Source of the DNA: Crocinitomicaceae bacterium
Lineage (GTDB): Bacteria > Bacteroidota > Bacteroidia > Flavobacteriales_D > Crocinitomicaceae
Assembly (NCBI GenBank): GCA_014762645.1
Contig: JABURP010000052.1
Coordinates: 60,028 to 124,027, forward strand
Reading direction: 5' to 3'
Length of the DNA stretch: 64,000 nucleotides
Shown: in pieces, positions 37,934 to 47,378 of the stretch
Position numbering within the stretch: position 1 is the first letter of the stretch
Layout: each line of letters begins with the position of its first letter
Program-made: the position numbers and the translations under genes
Notes under the pieces: model-generated
The model's input: the letters and a program-made list of their open reading frames with translations, nothing else
Database searches by the model: none
What the model was told of the DNA's origin: nothing

Positions 37934-38860
37934 ATGAAACTGGATAAACCGCTTAGTTTAAAGCAAATGGCCGAATTTCTCGGATGTGAATTCGAGGGAA
38001 ATGAAGATCTCATAATCACCGGCATCAATGAAATTCACAAAGTGGAACGTGGGGATATCGTATTTGTTGATCATCCCAAATACTATAAAAAAGCACTTAA
38101 TTCTGCGGCAGATGTGATTCTTATTGACAAAGCCGTCGAATTTCCGGAAGGAAAAGGTATTATCATTTCTGAAGCTCCATTTGATGATTTTAACCGAATC
38201 ACCACACATTTTTCACCTTTTAAGGAATGGAACGACACGGTTGGAAGCAACTTTCAAAAAGGAAAAGACACAATTATACATCCCAATGCGGTGATTGGCC
38301 ATAATGTGAGTATTGGAGATCACTGTATTATTCACGCCGGTGTAATACTGGGAGATAATACGCGTATCGAGAATCACGTAGTTGTAGGACCAAATTCGGT
38401 TATTGGGCATGATGCCTTTTATTACAAGAAAAAAGAAAGCGGATACGAACGCATGCACAGTTGCGGTTCTGTGGTTCTGAAGGATAATGTTGAAATCGGC
38501 GCCCTGTGTACAATCGATAGAGGTGTTACCGGCGAAACCATAATTGGAGAAGGAACAAAAATTGACAACCAGGTACACATTGGTCACGATTCAGTAATTG
38601 GAAAGAAATGTCTATTTGCTGCTAATGTCGGGATTGCCGGTTGTGTTATTGTTGAGGACGAAGTAACCATGTGGGGCCAAGTTGGTATTACATCAGATGT
38701 TACCATTGGTAAAGGAGCTGTGATTCATGCACAATCTGGTGTGGCTAAAAGTTTGGCCGGAGGCAATGTATATTTTGGATCACCTGCTGCGGAAGCACGA
38801 ACTGCCCTTAAAGAATTGGCAGCCCTTAGAAAATTACCGGGCATTGTAGATAAGTTATGA
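37934..38860 (+). CDS. lpxD: UDP-3-O-acylglucosamine N-acyltransferase
   Basis: Adds the N-linked acyl chain in lipid A synthesis. The 308 residues contain the N-terminal nucleotide-binding domain (about 1-100), hexapeptide left-handed beta-helix repeats (about 110-275, for example IHPNAVIGHNVSIGDHC) and a short C-terminal helix. The catalytic histidine is in NQVHIGHDSVIG. A 97-base gap precedes it, without a clear promoter. It overlaps the next gene by 4 bases (ATGA). Confidence 0.9.
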   Translation: MKLDKPLSLKQMAEFLGCEFEGNEDLIITGINEIHKVERGDIVFVDHPKYYKKALNSAADVILIDKAVEFPEGKGIIISEAPFDDFNRITTHFSPFKEWNDTVGSNFQKGKDTIIHPNAVIGHNVSIGDHCIIHAGVILGDNTRIENHVVVGPNSVIGHDAFYYKKKESGYERMHSCGSVVLKDNVEIGALCTIDRGVTGETIIGEGTKIDNQVHIGHDSVIGKKCLFAANVGIAGCVIVEDEVTMWGQVGITSDVTIGKGAVIHAQSGVAKSLAGGNVYFGSPAAEARTALKELAALRKLPGIVDKL

Positions 38861-40101
38861 CTTATATATCGGAGAAAGAGATAACGGATTTGGAAAACAG
38901 GTTGAAATCGAAAGATTTTAAACTCAACTCCCTATTGGAGATTACCAAAGCGATTAACTCTAATGCGCCGGTAGCAGACATATTAAGTATCTATAATTAC
39001 GTTTTAACTGAACAACTCGGTATTCGAAAATTTATCTTGTTCAACCATCAAGGTCATTGGCATGTGCTGGATAAAATGGGGATTAAGGGTAAAGTAAAAG
39101 ATATTTCTGTTGAAGAAGATTTTTTGCGCTTTACAGATATAACGGTAATTGAATCATCTTACAAAAAGTCGCTGGATAAATTTGATGTGGTAATTCCGGT
39201 TTATCACAAAGATCATCCATTGGCCTTTTTAGTAATGGGGGGAATAAAAGATCAGCTCTTAAGTAATGATAAGCGTTCATTTGTCAACCTGAACTTCATT
39301 CAAACACTGACCAATATTATTGTCGTTGCCATTGAAAATAAACGAATGGCGCGGGAAAGCATACAGCAGGAAGCCGTCAAAAAAGAACTGGAAATCGCAT
39401 CAGAAATGCAACGGCTTTTATTTCCTGAAGAATTGCCAAGTAATGATAAAATAGATATTTCTGCAAAGTACCTTTCGCATTCTCAGGTTTCAGGTGATTA
39501 CTACGATTATATTCAACTCAATGAGGATGAGTTTATCATCTGTATTGCTGATGTTTCGGGTAAAGGGATTGCTGCGGCCATGCTGATGGCAAATTTTCAA
39601 GCGACGGTAAGAACCTTATATAATTATAATCGCTTTGACCTGGAAGAACTTGTGAACGAACTCAATGCCAAGTTTTTTGAAAGTGCCAAAGGTGAAAAAT
39701 TCGTCACCTTCTTTATTGCAGAATACAATTCTAAAACGCGGCAATTAAAGTATGTTAATGCAGGACACAACTGGCCCATATTAATTAGAGGCAAATCATC
39801 CACCTTCCTCAACAAAGGATGTATTGGTCTGGGTATGTTACAAGAACTCCCGTTTTTAGAAAGTGAAACAATTACTATAGAAACCAATACAACACTCATT
39901 CTTTATACCGACGGTATCGTTGAATTAGAAAACAATGAAGACGAGCAATTCCAAACGGACCGACTCACACGCATTGTGCAAAATTTCTATCCTTTATCCA
40001 TGGAAGACCTCAATGAGATCATCTTCTCAAAACTGGACGATTGGAGAGGAAAACGCAAATATGTAGACGACACGGCGATTTTAAGTTGTAGGATATTTTA
40101 G
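38857..40101 (+). CDS. GAF-like/SpoIIE-type PP2C phosphatase
   Basis: A 414-residue cytoplasmic phosphatase. Residues 20-180 resemble a GAF sensor (LLEITKAINSNAPVADIL), followed by a linker helix (EIASEMQRLLFPEELP) and a SpoIIE/PP2C domain (VSGDYYDYI, DVSGKGIAAAMLM, YTDGIVELEN) with the metal-binding Asp pairs. The linker motif 'ASEMQRLLFP' is typical of RsbU-like phosphatases. The likely substrate is a phosphorylated STAS protein. Co-translated with lpxD. Confidence 0.9.
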   Translation: MTYISEKEITDLENRLKSKDFKLNSLLEITKAINSNAPVADILSIYNYVLTEQLGIRKFILFNHQGHWHVLDKMGIKGKVKDISVEEDFLRFTDITVIESSYKKSLDKFDVVIPVYHKDHPLAFLVMGGIKDQLLSNDKRSFVNLNFIQTLTNIIVVAIENKRMARESIQQEAVKKELEIASEMQRLLFPEELPSNDKIDISAKYLSHSQVSGDYYDYIQLNEDEFIICIADVSGKGIAAAMLMANFQATVRTLYNYNRFDLEELVNELNAKFFESAKGEKFVTFFIAEYNSKTRQLKYVNAGHNWPILIRGKSSTFLNKGCIGLGMLQELPFLESETITIETNTTLILYTDGIVELENNEDEQFQTDRLTRIVQNFYPLSMEDLNEIIFSKLDDWRGKRKYVDDTAILSCRIF

Positions 40102-40133
40102 AAGTTATCACTGACGATTCCTTTCTGAAATTC

Positions 40134-41666
40134 TTATTTCAAATCCTTCGTTTTATCCTTAATGACCTCATAAATGGGTCGAACTTCAATCTTACTCTCC
40201 AACCAGGAAATAATATCCAAATACAAAAATGATCGCTTTTCATAAGGATGATCCTCTAATGCCTTGAGTTTAGAATGGAGCACTTTGAACATTTTGTGTA
40301 ATTCGGTTGGATAAATATCACCGCGGATAAATGAAATAATCTCTCGTTGAACTTCGTGCAAATCATTCATCTTAATCAAAAAACGATAGGTGCTTCGAAT
40401 AAAGGAATCCAGTGAATCATCCCCAAGTTCATATAACGATATCAACTTTAAAATTCTGGAATAGCAAAGAAGGTCTTCCCGCATACCTAATTCTTTATTG
40501 TTGATGATCTTATCCAGATAGTGAATACACTCCGAGTAATTATCTAAACCAAAGTGAAGACAGGCAAACTTATAATAAAACACCATGATGTGATGCTCAT
40601 CAATCAAAGGTCCATACTCTTTTAGTTCCTTATCAATCTTAGGTATGGCCTCAATTCCTTCATTAAAATCTGCCGCCAAAAATTTCATATTGATCCAGGC
40701 ATAGCGCGAATAAATGAAATACAAAGAACGCGTATTGTCATTCGTTATCACAGAATCGTCCTCTTCATAACTCGCCAAAAGTTGGTAAACTTCCTTGTAT
40801 TTGGAGTAGTAACGCAGGTAGTAAAGTGATTCCAGCAAGTAATTTAACCCCTTCATAAAGTAAACCGGATGACATTCAATCATTCCCGGTTGCTCTTTAA
40901 ACAAGTCTACCCATTTAGTCGCGTATTTATAGCTACTCCTAAAATCCTGAATTATGAGTGAATACCACAGCTGGGACATGTACAGGTACAAGCGTTCTCG
41001 AAACCCAAGTTCTTCGTGATCAAAGGTGGGTAGATGATAATAAAAGTAATTTCTTGCTAACAGGTAGTCTTCTTCATTCTTAGAGTATCCATTGCGCAAT
41101 AAGAAGCTATATAACTGTAAGGATAGATTAGATAGTTTACTGGCAAGTACGTTCTGTATACTGATCTCTTTGGCTTCAATTGCCAGGTCGTCTGCCCTTG
41201 AATTCAAACTACGGGTGATATACTGTGATTCAATTACTTTTTCAAACTCCACAATCTCATAAGCCATGTAATTCTCTTCCAACTCAAGTGCCTGACTTTT
41301 TGCTTTCTCTAAAATTTTCAAACTTTGCTGATAAAGCCCCTTGTTGTAAAGAATAGTGGCATAATCTAATTGCTCCCGTATTTGTAACTGATAGGTTTGA
41401 TGTTGCGGATTCAATCGTAAGGAGATGAGAATTTGCCGATACAAATTCGCTTTTAAATTGGACAATTGCCTTTTAGAAATAGAAGATTTCTTCAGGATAA
41501 CAGCCTCATCATAGTCTGACATTTTATCCAAAATCTCGAATAATTGTAAAAATTTAGCATCAACATTCTTACCCAAACGGCCAACATACAGCTTAAATTG
41601 TCTCTTTTCTGATTTGGTAAGTGACTTAACCAATTCAAATAGAATATTTTTTTGGACCGTAGACAT
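40134..41666 (-). CDS. TPR-like helical protein of unknown function
   Basis: A 510-residue cytoplasmic protein, almost entirely alpha-helical and with TPR-like spacing (LDYATILYNKGLYQQSLKILEKAKSQALELE). The N-terminal region starts ELVKSLTKSEKRQFKLYVGRLG, a start I recall from conserved Bacteroidota proteins of unknown role. There is no signal peptide. It is a single gene convergent with the phosphatase at 38857, with only 32 bases between the two ends. A scaffold or regulatory role is possible but not supported by any motif. Confidence 0.75.
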   Translation of the reverse strand: MSTVQKNILFELVKSLTKSEKRQFKLYVGRLGKNVDAKFLQLFEILDKMSDYDEAVILKKSSISKRQLSNLKANLYRQILISLRLNPQHQTYQLQIREQLDYATILYNKGLYQQSLKILEKAKSQALELEENYMAYEIVEFEKVIESQYITRSLNSRADDLAIEAKEISIQNVLASKLSNLSLQLYSFLLRNGYSKNEEDYLLARNYFYYHLPTFDHEELGFRERLYLYMSQLWYSLIIQDFRSSYKYATKWVDLFKEQPGMIECHPVYFMKGLNYLLESLYYLRYYSKYKEVYQLLASYEEDDSVITNDNTRSLYFIYSRYAWINMKFLAADFNEGIEAIPKIDKELKEYGPLIDEHHIMVFYYKFACLHFGLDNYSECIHYLDKIINNKELGMREDLLCYSRILKLISLYELGDDSLDSFIRSTYRFLIKMNDLHEVQREIISFIRGDIYPTELHKMFKVLHSKLKALEDHPYEKRSFLYLDIISWLESKIEVRPIYEVIKDKTKDLK

Positions 41667-41813
41667 TGTAATTTAAAAAGGCTTATCTATCTGTTTTACA
41701 ATTGTTTAAACTCAATAAAAGTTAGTTTGAGCATTGGATTGATTGGATAAAACTACTTTCAATCTACACCTCATCCTGCTACATTAGACACAAATATATA
41801 AACTCAATTTGCC

Positions 41814-42038
41814 ATGAAGCATAAGATTGGAATAACATTAGACGAAGGAGTGAAGCAAGAGATCATATTAGAATCTTTGAAAGTACTTTCCAGCATTGAG
41901 AAAAAATACAATGTGAAATTTGAATTCTCAAATGAACTGGGATCAAGTAAGCTAAAACTTAAAGTGCCTACTATCCGAAAAAAATCGGATAACAAAAATA
42001 CGGGGCTTTACAGTTTTGGTGGAGAAATGGATGTATAA
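41814..42038 (+). CDS. Small protein resembling the N-terminus of isopropylmalate dehydrogenase
   Basis: A 74-residue ORF between two leftward genes. Its first 38 residues (MKHKIGITLDEGVKQEIIL, then ESLKVLSSIEKKYNVKFEF) follow the N-terminal pattern of LeuB/isocitrate dehydrogenases. In that family the corresponding segment is a GDGIGPE loop followed by a helix and strand. Here the loop is changed to LDEGVKQE and the rest is missing; the last 36 residues are basic and unlike the family. It may be an intact derived small protein or a fossil fragment. No convincing ribosome site was found. Confidence 0.45.
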   Translation: MKHKIGITLDEGVKQEIILESLKVLSSIEKKYNVKFEFSNELGSSKLKLKVPTIRKKSDNKNTGLYSFGGEMDV

Positions 42039-42040
42039 TC

Positions 42041-42748
42041 CTATAACTCAAAGTCATATTCTTTAAGGTTTTCGGACCATAGCTTTTTAGCGTGCTCCAA
42101 AAATCCTTCAGGTGCTGAATCATATTCTTCTCCTACTTTGTATTCACCACCTTCTCCCATCACCTGCGTTGAACCTCTCAGCGGATATTTATCGCCATTT
42201 TCCAGCATAATGAGTTTCTGCGTGGATGGACTGACATCTGAAGTACATGCCAATCTGTAAATAAAGGTAACTTCAGCCATATCATCCTTGTCAATATCTG
42301 TAAGGGTTATAGCATCCAATTCATGTCCCATAACGATATCAAATTCGCAGTCTTCTACAAAATCTGTCGTCTCTTTTAAAAGTGTAAAATTACCTTCTGA
42401 ATCTTCCGCATAGTGATAAGCGTACAGATACTGTGAGGCCATTCGGTCCGAATATTCATCTTCGGGTTCAATTTCTGTATAATCCCCCATAGAACGAATA
42501 AAGTAATTCTTCCCGTTCTTGTCTTTCCAGGTGTATACATCTACTTTTTTTCCTTTAATCTCACATTTTGCCGGCACATTTTCTATTTTATCCAGCATAA
42601 TCTCCACAACATAGGGCTTATCTTCTACAGATGCAGTATCATTTTCCGTGTTATTCACTACTGGGTCGTCAGTATTTTCTACATCAGAATCGCCGCCACA
42701 AGCCGCAAGCACAGAAAACATAATAAAAGAGGGGATCAACTTATTCAT
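42041..42748 (-). CDS. Lipoprotein of unknown function (possible M949_RS01915-like)
   Basis: A 235-residue lipoprotein, lipobox LAAC at about residue 13-16 followed by an Asp/Asn-rich linker. Conserved-looking segments are ITLTDIDKDDMAEVTFIYRLAC and SDVSPSTQKLIMLENGDKYPLRG. These resemble proteins auto-named M949_RS01915 family, whose function is not established. It is divergent from acs. The family link is tentative. Confidence 0.6.
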   Translation of the reverse strand: MNKLIPSFIMFSVLAACGGDSDVENTDDPVVNNTENDTASVEDKPYVVEIMLDKIENVPAKCEIKGKKVDVYTWKDKNGKNYFIRSMGDYTEIEPEDEYSDRMASQYLYAYHYAEDSEGNFTLLKETTDFVEDCEFDIVMGHELDAITLTDIDKDDMAEVTFIYRLACTSDVSPSTQKLIMLENGDKYPLRGSTQVMGEGGEYKVGEEYDSAPEGFLEHAKKLWSENLKEYDFEL

Positions 42749-42812
42749 ATGAATGGTTTTCCTGTAAAATTAGAAGATTTCGCTAACTTAATGGCTAAAA
42801 TGAAAAGAATCC

Positions 42813-44714
42813 ATGGCAAAACCATTTTATCAATTATCAACTGAAGAAGAATATAAAAAAGCGTACAATAAATCTGTTTCTAATCCGGAAGAGTTTTGGG
42901 ACGAAATAGCCAATACTTTTCAGTGGAGAAAGAAATGGGACAATGTCTTGAATTGGAATTTTTCAGGTCCGGATATCAACTGGTTCATTAATGGAAAGCT
43001 CAATATTACCGAAAACTGTATCGATAGGCATTTAAAGGAAAACGCTGATAAAACAGCCATTATTTGGGAACCAAATGAAGATGGAGCACCGGTAAAAACA
43101 TATACCTACCGCCAATTACATGAAGAAGTCAATCGATTTTCGAATGTGCTCGTAAACAATGGAATTTCAAAAGGTGACCGCGTTTGTATTTATCTTCCAA
43201 TGATTCCGGAAGCTGCCTTTGCCATGTTGGCCTGTGCCCGTGTAGGAGCCATACATTCTGTAGTTTTTGCTGGGTTTTCATCTCGTGCCCTATCAGACAG
43301 GGTACAGGATGCGAAAGCTAAAATGGTTATCACATCTGATGGATTGGTCAGAGGAAAAAAGAAATTATTATTGAGAAACATAGTAGCGGAAGCACTGGAG
43401 GATTGTACTTCTGTAGAAACTGTTATAACCATTAGACATACCGGTGACAAGGTAGAAACAAATCATCTGGATAAATGGTACCATGTAGAACTGTCCAAAG
43501 CTTCACCCGAGTTTGAAGCGGTGGAAATGGATAGTGAAGACGAGCTTTTCATTTTATACACATCCGGATCAACAGGAAAACCAAAGGGAGTTGTTCATAC
43601 CTGTGGAGGCTACATGGTGTATGCCGATTACAGCTTTAGAAATGTCTTTCAGTATGAAGGAGATGACATTTTTTGGTGTACGGCTGATGTGGGATGGATC
43701 ACAGGGCATACCTACATAGTGTACGGACCTCTTTTGGCAGGCGCCACTTGCTTGATGTTTGAAGGTATTCCAACTTATCCTGAAGCGGACCGTTTTTGGA
43801 AAGTTGTGGAAAAACATAATGTTAATGAGTTTTACACGGCTCCTACAGCCATTCGTGCTTTAATGGCTTGTGGAGATGACCTTCCGGACAAATACCCCAT
43901 GGAAAGCCTTAAAGTAATTGGATCTGTTGGAGAACCTATCAATGTAGAAGCCTGGGAATGGTACAACAAACATGTTGGTAAGCATAGAGCTGCTCTTGTG
44001 GATACATGGTGGCAAACCGAAACCGGAGGCATTATGATCTCTAATTTGGGAAATATCGGTGAGCACAAACCAACCCACGCTGGCTTACCCTTACCTGGTA
44101 TCCAACCAGTGTTACTTACTGCAGAAGGTGATTTGATGGAAGAAAATGGGAAAGAAGGGTTATTGGCCATTAAATTTCCGTGGCCATCCATGATTAGAAC
44201 CACCTGGGAAGATCATGAAAGGTGTAAAAATGTCTACTTTTCTACTTTTAAAGATCATTATTTTACGGGGGATGGCGCCAAGCGTGATGAAAATGGTTTA
44301 TACCGTATAATTGGTCGCGTTGATGATGTTATTAATGTTTCAGGACACCGCCTCGGAACCGCCGAGGTAGAAAATGCTATTAATGAACACGAGCATGTAA
44401 TTGAATCTGCGGTTGTAGGATTTCCGCATGACATAAAAGGACAGGGTATTTATGCCTTTGTCATCTGCAATGAAGTGCTTGATGAAAATGCCTACCGGGC
44501 AGAAATTGAAAACAAGGTTTCTTCTATTATCGGGAAAATTGCTAAACCGGATAAAATACAATTTGTTACCGGATTGCCGAAAACCCGTTCAGGTAAAATT
44601 ATGCGTAGGATATTACGTAAAATAGCAGACGGCAGTCATGATCAGCTTGGTGATATCTCCACACTCTTAGATCCATCCGTGGTGGATGATATAATAAAAG
44701 GAAAAGTCAATTAA
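42813..44714 (+). CDS. acs: Acetyl-CoA synthetase
   Basis: Activates acetate to acetyl-CoA through acetyl-AMP. The 633 residues match the family length. Motifs: AMP-binding YTSGSTGKPKG (about residue 249), WWQTETGG, the hinge region GRVDDVINVSGHRLGTAEVE and SGKIMRRILRK (about 593), where the lysine is the acetylation-controlled catalytic residue. A single gene with its stop two bases from the convergent folE. Confidence 0.96.
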   Translation: MAKPFYQLSTEEEYKKAYNKSVSNPEEFWDEIANTFQWRKKWDNVLNWNFSGPDINWFINGKLNITENCIDRHLKENADKTAIIWEPNEDGAPVKTYTYRQLHEEVNRFSNVLVNNGISKGDRVCIYLPMIPEAAFAMLACARVGAIHSVVFAGFSSRALSDRVQDAKAKMVITSDGLVRGKKKLLLRNIVAEALEDCTSVETVITIRHTGDKVETNHLDKWYHVELSKASPEFEAVEMDSEDELFILYTSGSTGKPKGVVHTCGGYMVYADYSFRNVFQYEGDDIFWCTADVGWITGHTYIVYGPLLAGATCLMFEGIPTYPEADRFWKVVEKHNVNEFYTAPTAIRALMACGDDLPDKYPMESLKVIGSVGEPINVEAWEWYNKHVGKHRAALVDTWWQTETGGIMISNLGNIGEHKPTHAGLPLPGIQPVLLTAEGDLMEENGKEGLLAIKFPWPSMIRTTWEDHERCKNVYFSTFKDHYFTGDGAKRDENGLYRIIGRVDDVINVSGHRLGTAEVENAINEHEHVIESAVVGFPHDIKGQGIYAFVICNEVLDENAYRAEIENKVSSIIGKIAKPDKIQFVTGLPKTRSGKIMRRILRKIADGSHDQLGDISTLLDPSVVDDIIKGKVN

Positions 44715-44716
44715 TA

Positions 44717-45403
44717 CTACTCAGGAGATAATGTCAGATAATTTAAAAACTCCTGTTTAACTGCTGGGTCTTTAAATTTACCACCAAACTCACTGGTTAC
44801 GGTGCTGCTTTGAATATCGCGAATACCTCTTGAATTTACACAAAGGTGTTTGGCATCTACCACACAGGCAACATCTTCTGTTCCCAAAAGTTTTTGCAAG
44901 TGTTTTACAATCTGTATGGTCATTCTTTCCTGGACTTGTGGACGTTTCGCGTAATAATCTACCACACGGTTCATTTTAGATAAACCAATCACATTACCAT
45001 TTGAGAAATAAGCAACGTGTGCTTTACCTACGATTGGTAAAAAGTGATGCTCACAGGTAGAATAAACCGTAATATCCTTTTCTACCAGCATTTCAGTGTA
45101 GTTGTACTTATTTTCGAAATTTGAGCTTTTTGGAGCCTTATCCGGATCAAGTCCTCCGAATATTTCTTTTACATACATTTTGGCCACCCTTCTTGGTGTT
45201 CCTTTGAGACTATCATCCGTAAGGTCTAGCCCCAGAATTTGCATAATTTCAGCAAATTTCTCTTCAATGATCAACATCTTTTCTTCGTCTGACATATCAA
45301 AAGCATCTTGGCGCATAGGCGTGTCAGTAGATGAAAATAAGTGCAAATCGCCGATTTGTTCAAGATCAATTTGCGAGATATCTTTAACTATTTTATCTTT
45401 CAT
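44717..45403 (-). CDS. folE: GTP cyclohydrolase I
   Basis: Converts GTP to dihydroneopterin triphosphate for folate and pterin synthesis. The start is placed at the ATG at 45403 (228 residues); an upstream in-frame TTG at 45448 falls inside the promoter -7 box. Motifs: the zinc and active-site segment TCEHHFLPIVGKAHVAY, RPQVQERMT, and the C-terminal CVNSRGIRD, with its Cys. The N-terminal 45 residues before LIIEEKFAEIM are an extra extension. Confidence 0.95.
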   Translation of the reverse strand: MKDKIVKDISQIDLEQIGDLHLFSSTDTPMRQDAFDMSDEEKMLIIEEKFAEIMQILGLDLTDDSLKGTPRRVAKMYVKEIFGGLDPDKAPKSSNFENKYNYTEMLVEKDITVYSTCEHHFLPIVGKAHVAYFSNGNVIGLSKMNRVVDYYAKRPQVQERMTIQIVKHLQKLLGTEDVACVVDAKHLCVNSRGIRDIQSSTVTSEFGGKFKDPAVKQEFLNYLTLSPE

Positions 45404-45445
45404 TGTCTGTCTTTCTACTACTACCCTACGGTTTGAGTGTGGCTG

Positions 45446-45453
45446 CAAAGGTA
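45446..45453 (-). promoter_or_regulatory. -7 box of the folE promoter
   Basis: On the minus strand TACCTTTG is a perfect TAnnTTTG. ATGG lies 19 bases further upstream as a weak -33 element. The leader to the ATG at 45403 would be about 40 bases. Confidence 0.5.
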
Positions 45454-45568
45454 GTAATTCTGTTATTTATAACCATTCTATGACCATAATGTTTGTTTCA
45501 ACAATAAATTAGCCGTAATTATAGAGACGTCCGAATCATAGGTATATTACAAGTTTAGCTCAGGTAAA

Positions 45569-46024
45569 ATGAACAATAAGACCAAAGAAAAATTATACGA
45601 AAGCTGTCAAAAGTTGGTAGACGACAGAATAAAAATAGTGAAAGAGGCTATTCAGAGTGCCCAGGAATCTGCTAATACAGAAACTAAAAGCACAGCAGGC
45701 GATAAGCACGATACTTCCAGAGCCATGATGCAACTTGAGGTTGAACAAAAGTCAAAACAATTATCTGAGGCCGAAAAACTTCAACAAATACTGGCAAAAT
45801 TCAACCCTGATTCGGGAAAAGGATGTGTGGGTGTTGGTAGTTTGGTCATTACTAACACGGCCAATTACTACATTTCTGTATCTGTAGGAAAAATTGAAAT
45901 TGATGGAGTAATCTATTTTGCCGTTTCTCCAATAAGCCCGGTGGCTCAGGCCTTACTGGGTAAAAAGAAAGGAGATGATTTTACACTAAATGGTGCAAAA
46001 AATGCAATTAAAGAAGTGTTATAG
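45569..46024 (+). CDS. GreA/GreB C-terminal-domain-like small protein
   Basis: A 151-residue protein. The first 85 residues are helical and charged (a coiled-coil-like region, QLEVEQKSKQLSEAEKLQQIL). The rest follows the C-terminal FKBP-like domain of GreA-type elongation factors (VGSLVITNTANYYISVSVGK, SPISPVAQALLGKKKGDDF). In Bacteroidota such proteins are often mislabelled 3-oxoacyl-ACP synthase. A role binding RNA polymerase is possible but not shown. It is transcribed alone, convergent with the gene at 46049. Confidence 0.7.
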   Translation: MNNKTKEKLYESCQKLVDDRIKIVKEAIQSAQESANTETKSTAGDKHDTSRAMMQLEVEQKSKQLSEAEKLQQILAKFNPDSGKGCVGVGSLVITNTANYYISVSVGKIEIDGVIYFAVSPISPVAQALLGKKKGDDFTLNGAKNAIKEVL

Positions 46025-46048
46025 GTCTGGTAGAAGCATCACATTTAC

Positions 46049-46726
46049 CTACCTTCTGATCAAATACCTCAAGCCTACCCTTGCAATTAGCCCGTCTAAT
46101 CTTTTCACCGGAAAATCGGGTATGCTCCAGCCATAATCTGTTAAACCAAACTTGTAGGCAATGTTCAGGTATAAAATAGGTGGACCTTTTTTACCAATTG
46201 AATGCCCAATAAAAATTCCCGGTTGAAGATATACTTGTGGCTTGCTTTGTTCATAAAACATAGTATTTACGCCATTGTAAAAATCATTTACCGTTACAGC
46301 AGAGTCTTGCGAAATGGCTGCAATTTGTGTCATTCCAACCCCAATCTTAATACTGGGTTCAAGCGCAAACGGACTCAACTTACGGAGGATCAACATTGAG
46401 TTAATGCCAAAATCAAAATCTGTGATACTCACTTGAAAACCGCCTCTATCTGCACCATTCCCGGTAAAAGAAGCACCAATTTCAAGAAAATGAAAGGTAT
46501 GGTTGGTTTTTAGCCCGATTCCACCAGACATGGAGAACCCTAACGCGTTAATCTGTGTGTAATTAAAAGAATCCAGTTGCTGATTAAAAGATGTTAGGGT
46601 TGTAGAATATTTTACACCAAATTCATGATTAAAACAAAGTAATGGCTTAGCCTCTACAACATCCAGATCATCCTGAGCATGAGTGATACTACAAATAAAA
46701 AAAGTGAAAAAAATTATTCTATTCAC
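46049..46726 (-). CDS. Putative outer-membrane beta-barrel protein of unknown function
   Basis: The ORF is open from a TTG at 46753, but that lies in a -7-like box (TATCTTTC). The GTG at 46726 gives a good signal peptide (MNRIIFFTFFICSITHAQ). The 225 residues that follow alternate hydrophobic and polar residues with glycines (GFSMSGGIGLKTNHTFHFLEIGASFTG), typical of a small outer-membrane barrel, and end in an aromatic/Arg tail (RVGLRYLIRR). It is the last gene of the leftward bio run. Confidence 0.65.
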   Translation of the reverse strand: MNRIIFFTFFICSITHAQDDLDVVEAKPLLCFNHEFGVKYSTTLTSFNQQLDSFNYTQINALGFSMSGGIGLKTNHTFHFLEIGASFTGNGADRGGFQVSITDFDFGINSMLILRKLSPFALEPSIKIGVGMTQIAAISQDSAVTVNDFYNGVNTMFYEQSKPQVYLQPGIFIGHSIGKKGPPILYLNIAYKFGLTDYGWSIPDFPVKRLDGLIARVGLRYLIRR

Positions 46727-46754
46727 AACATTGAGGTTTCCTGAAAGATACAAA

Positions 46755-47378
46755 TTACAAGAGATTGGAACGAATCTTCATGGCTTGTTCATGAATAAAT
46801 TCTTTGAGATCAGAATCAGCCATTGGAATCCTTCCCAAACACGGTACTCCTGTATTGGAAAGAATAACTTCTTCCGTCTCAATATTCGGATCACCATTAA
46901 AAATAATGCCTTTAATCGCAATCCCCCTTTGTTTTAATACCTCTACACTTAGTAGTGTATGATTGATACTACCTAAATAATTCATGCTGATTAATATGGT
47001 TTCATCTGATATCCTGGGGATAAGATCAATGATCATATCTCCTTTATCATTTAATGGTACCATTAATCCTCCTGCGCCTTCAATAATAAGTGTATTATCA
47101 GTTTCAGGTGGTTCAAAATCGTCCAGTGATATATCCACGCCATCCAGCCTTGCTGCCGCGTGTGGAGACATTGGTTCAGAAAGTAAATAACGTTCGGTAT
47201 GCAGAACTATATTTTTATTGGAAACAAAATCTCGTACCCAAAGCGAATCCAAATCTTCTAAATTACCGGCTTGAAGGGGTTTCCAATAATCAGCTGCCAA
47301 AGCTTCGCAAATAATTGCTGAACAGAAAGTTTTACCTATTTCCGTGCCTACACCAGTGACAAAAATTTTTTTAGCCAT
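46755..47378 (-). CDS. bioD: Dethiobiotin synthetase
   Basis: Closes the ureido ring of dethiobiotin using ATP and CO2. The 207 residues include the P-loop GVGTEIGKTFCSAI (9-22), the PLQAG segment, SPHAAARLD and EGAGGLMVPL. The start overlaps bioF's end by 8 bases. Confidence 0.93.
   Translation of the reverse strand: MAKKIFVTGVGTEIGKTFCSAIICEALAADYWKPLQAGNLEDLDSLWVRDFVSNKNIVLHTERYLLSEPMSPHAAARLDGVDISLDDFEPPETDNTLIIEGAGGLMVPLNDKGDMIIDLIPRISDETILISMNYLGSINHTLLSVEVLKQRGIAIKGIIFNGDPNIETEEVILSNTGVPCLGRIPMADSDLKEFIHEQAMKIRSNLL

Noticed and set aside
45102..45512. 136-residue plus-strand ORF opposite folE
   Set aside because: It lies antisense inside the folE coding region, with low-complexity Ser/Ile content and no family features.
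45569..46024. 3-oxoacyl-ACP synthase
   Set aside because: This is a label often copied onto this family; the length and GreA-like C-terminal motif exclude a ketosynthase.
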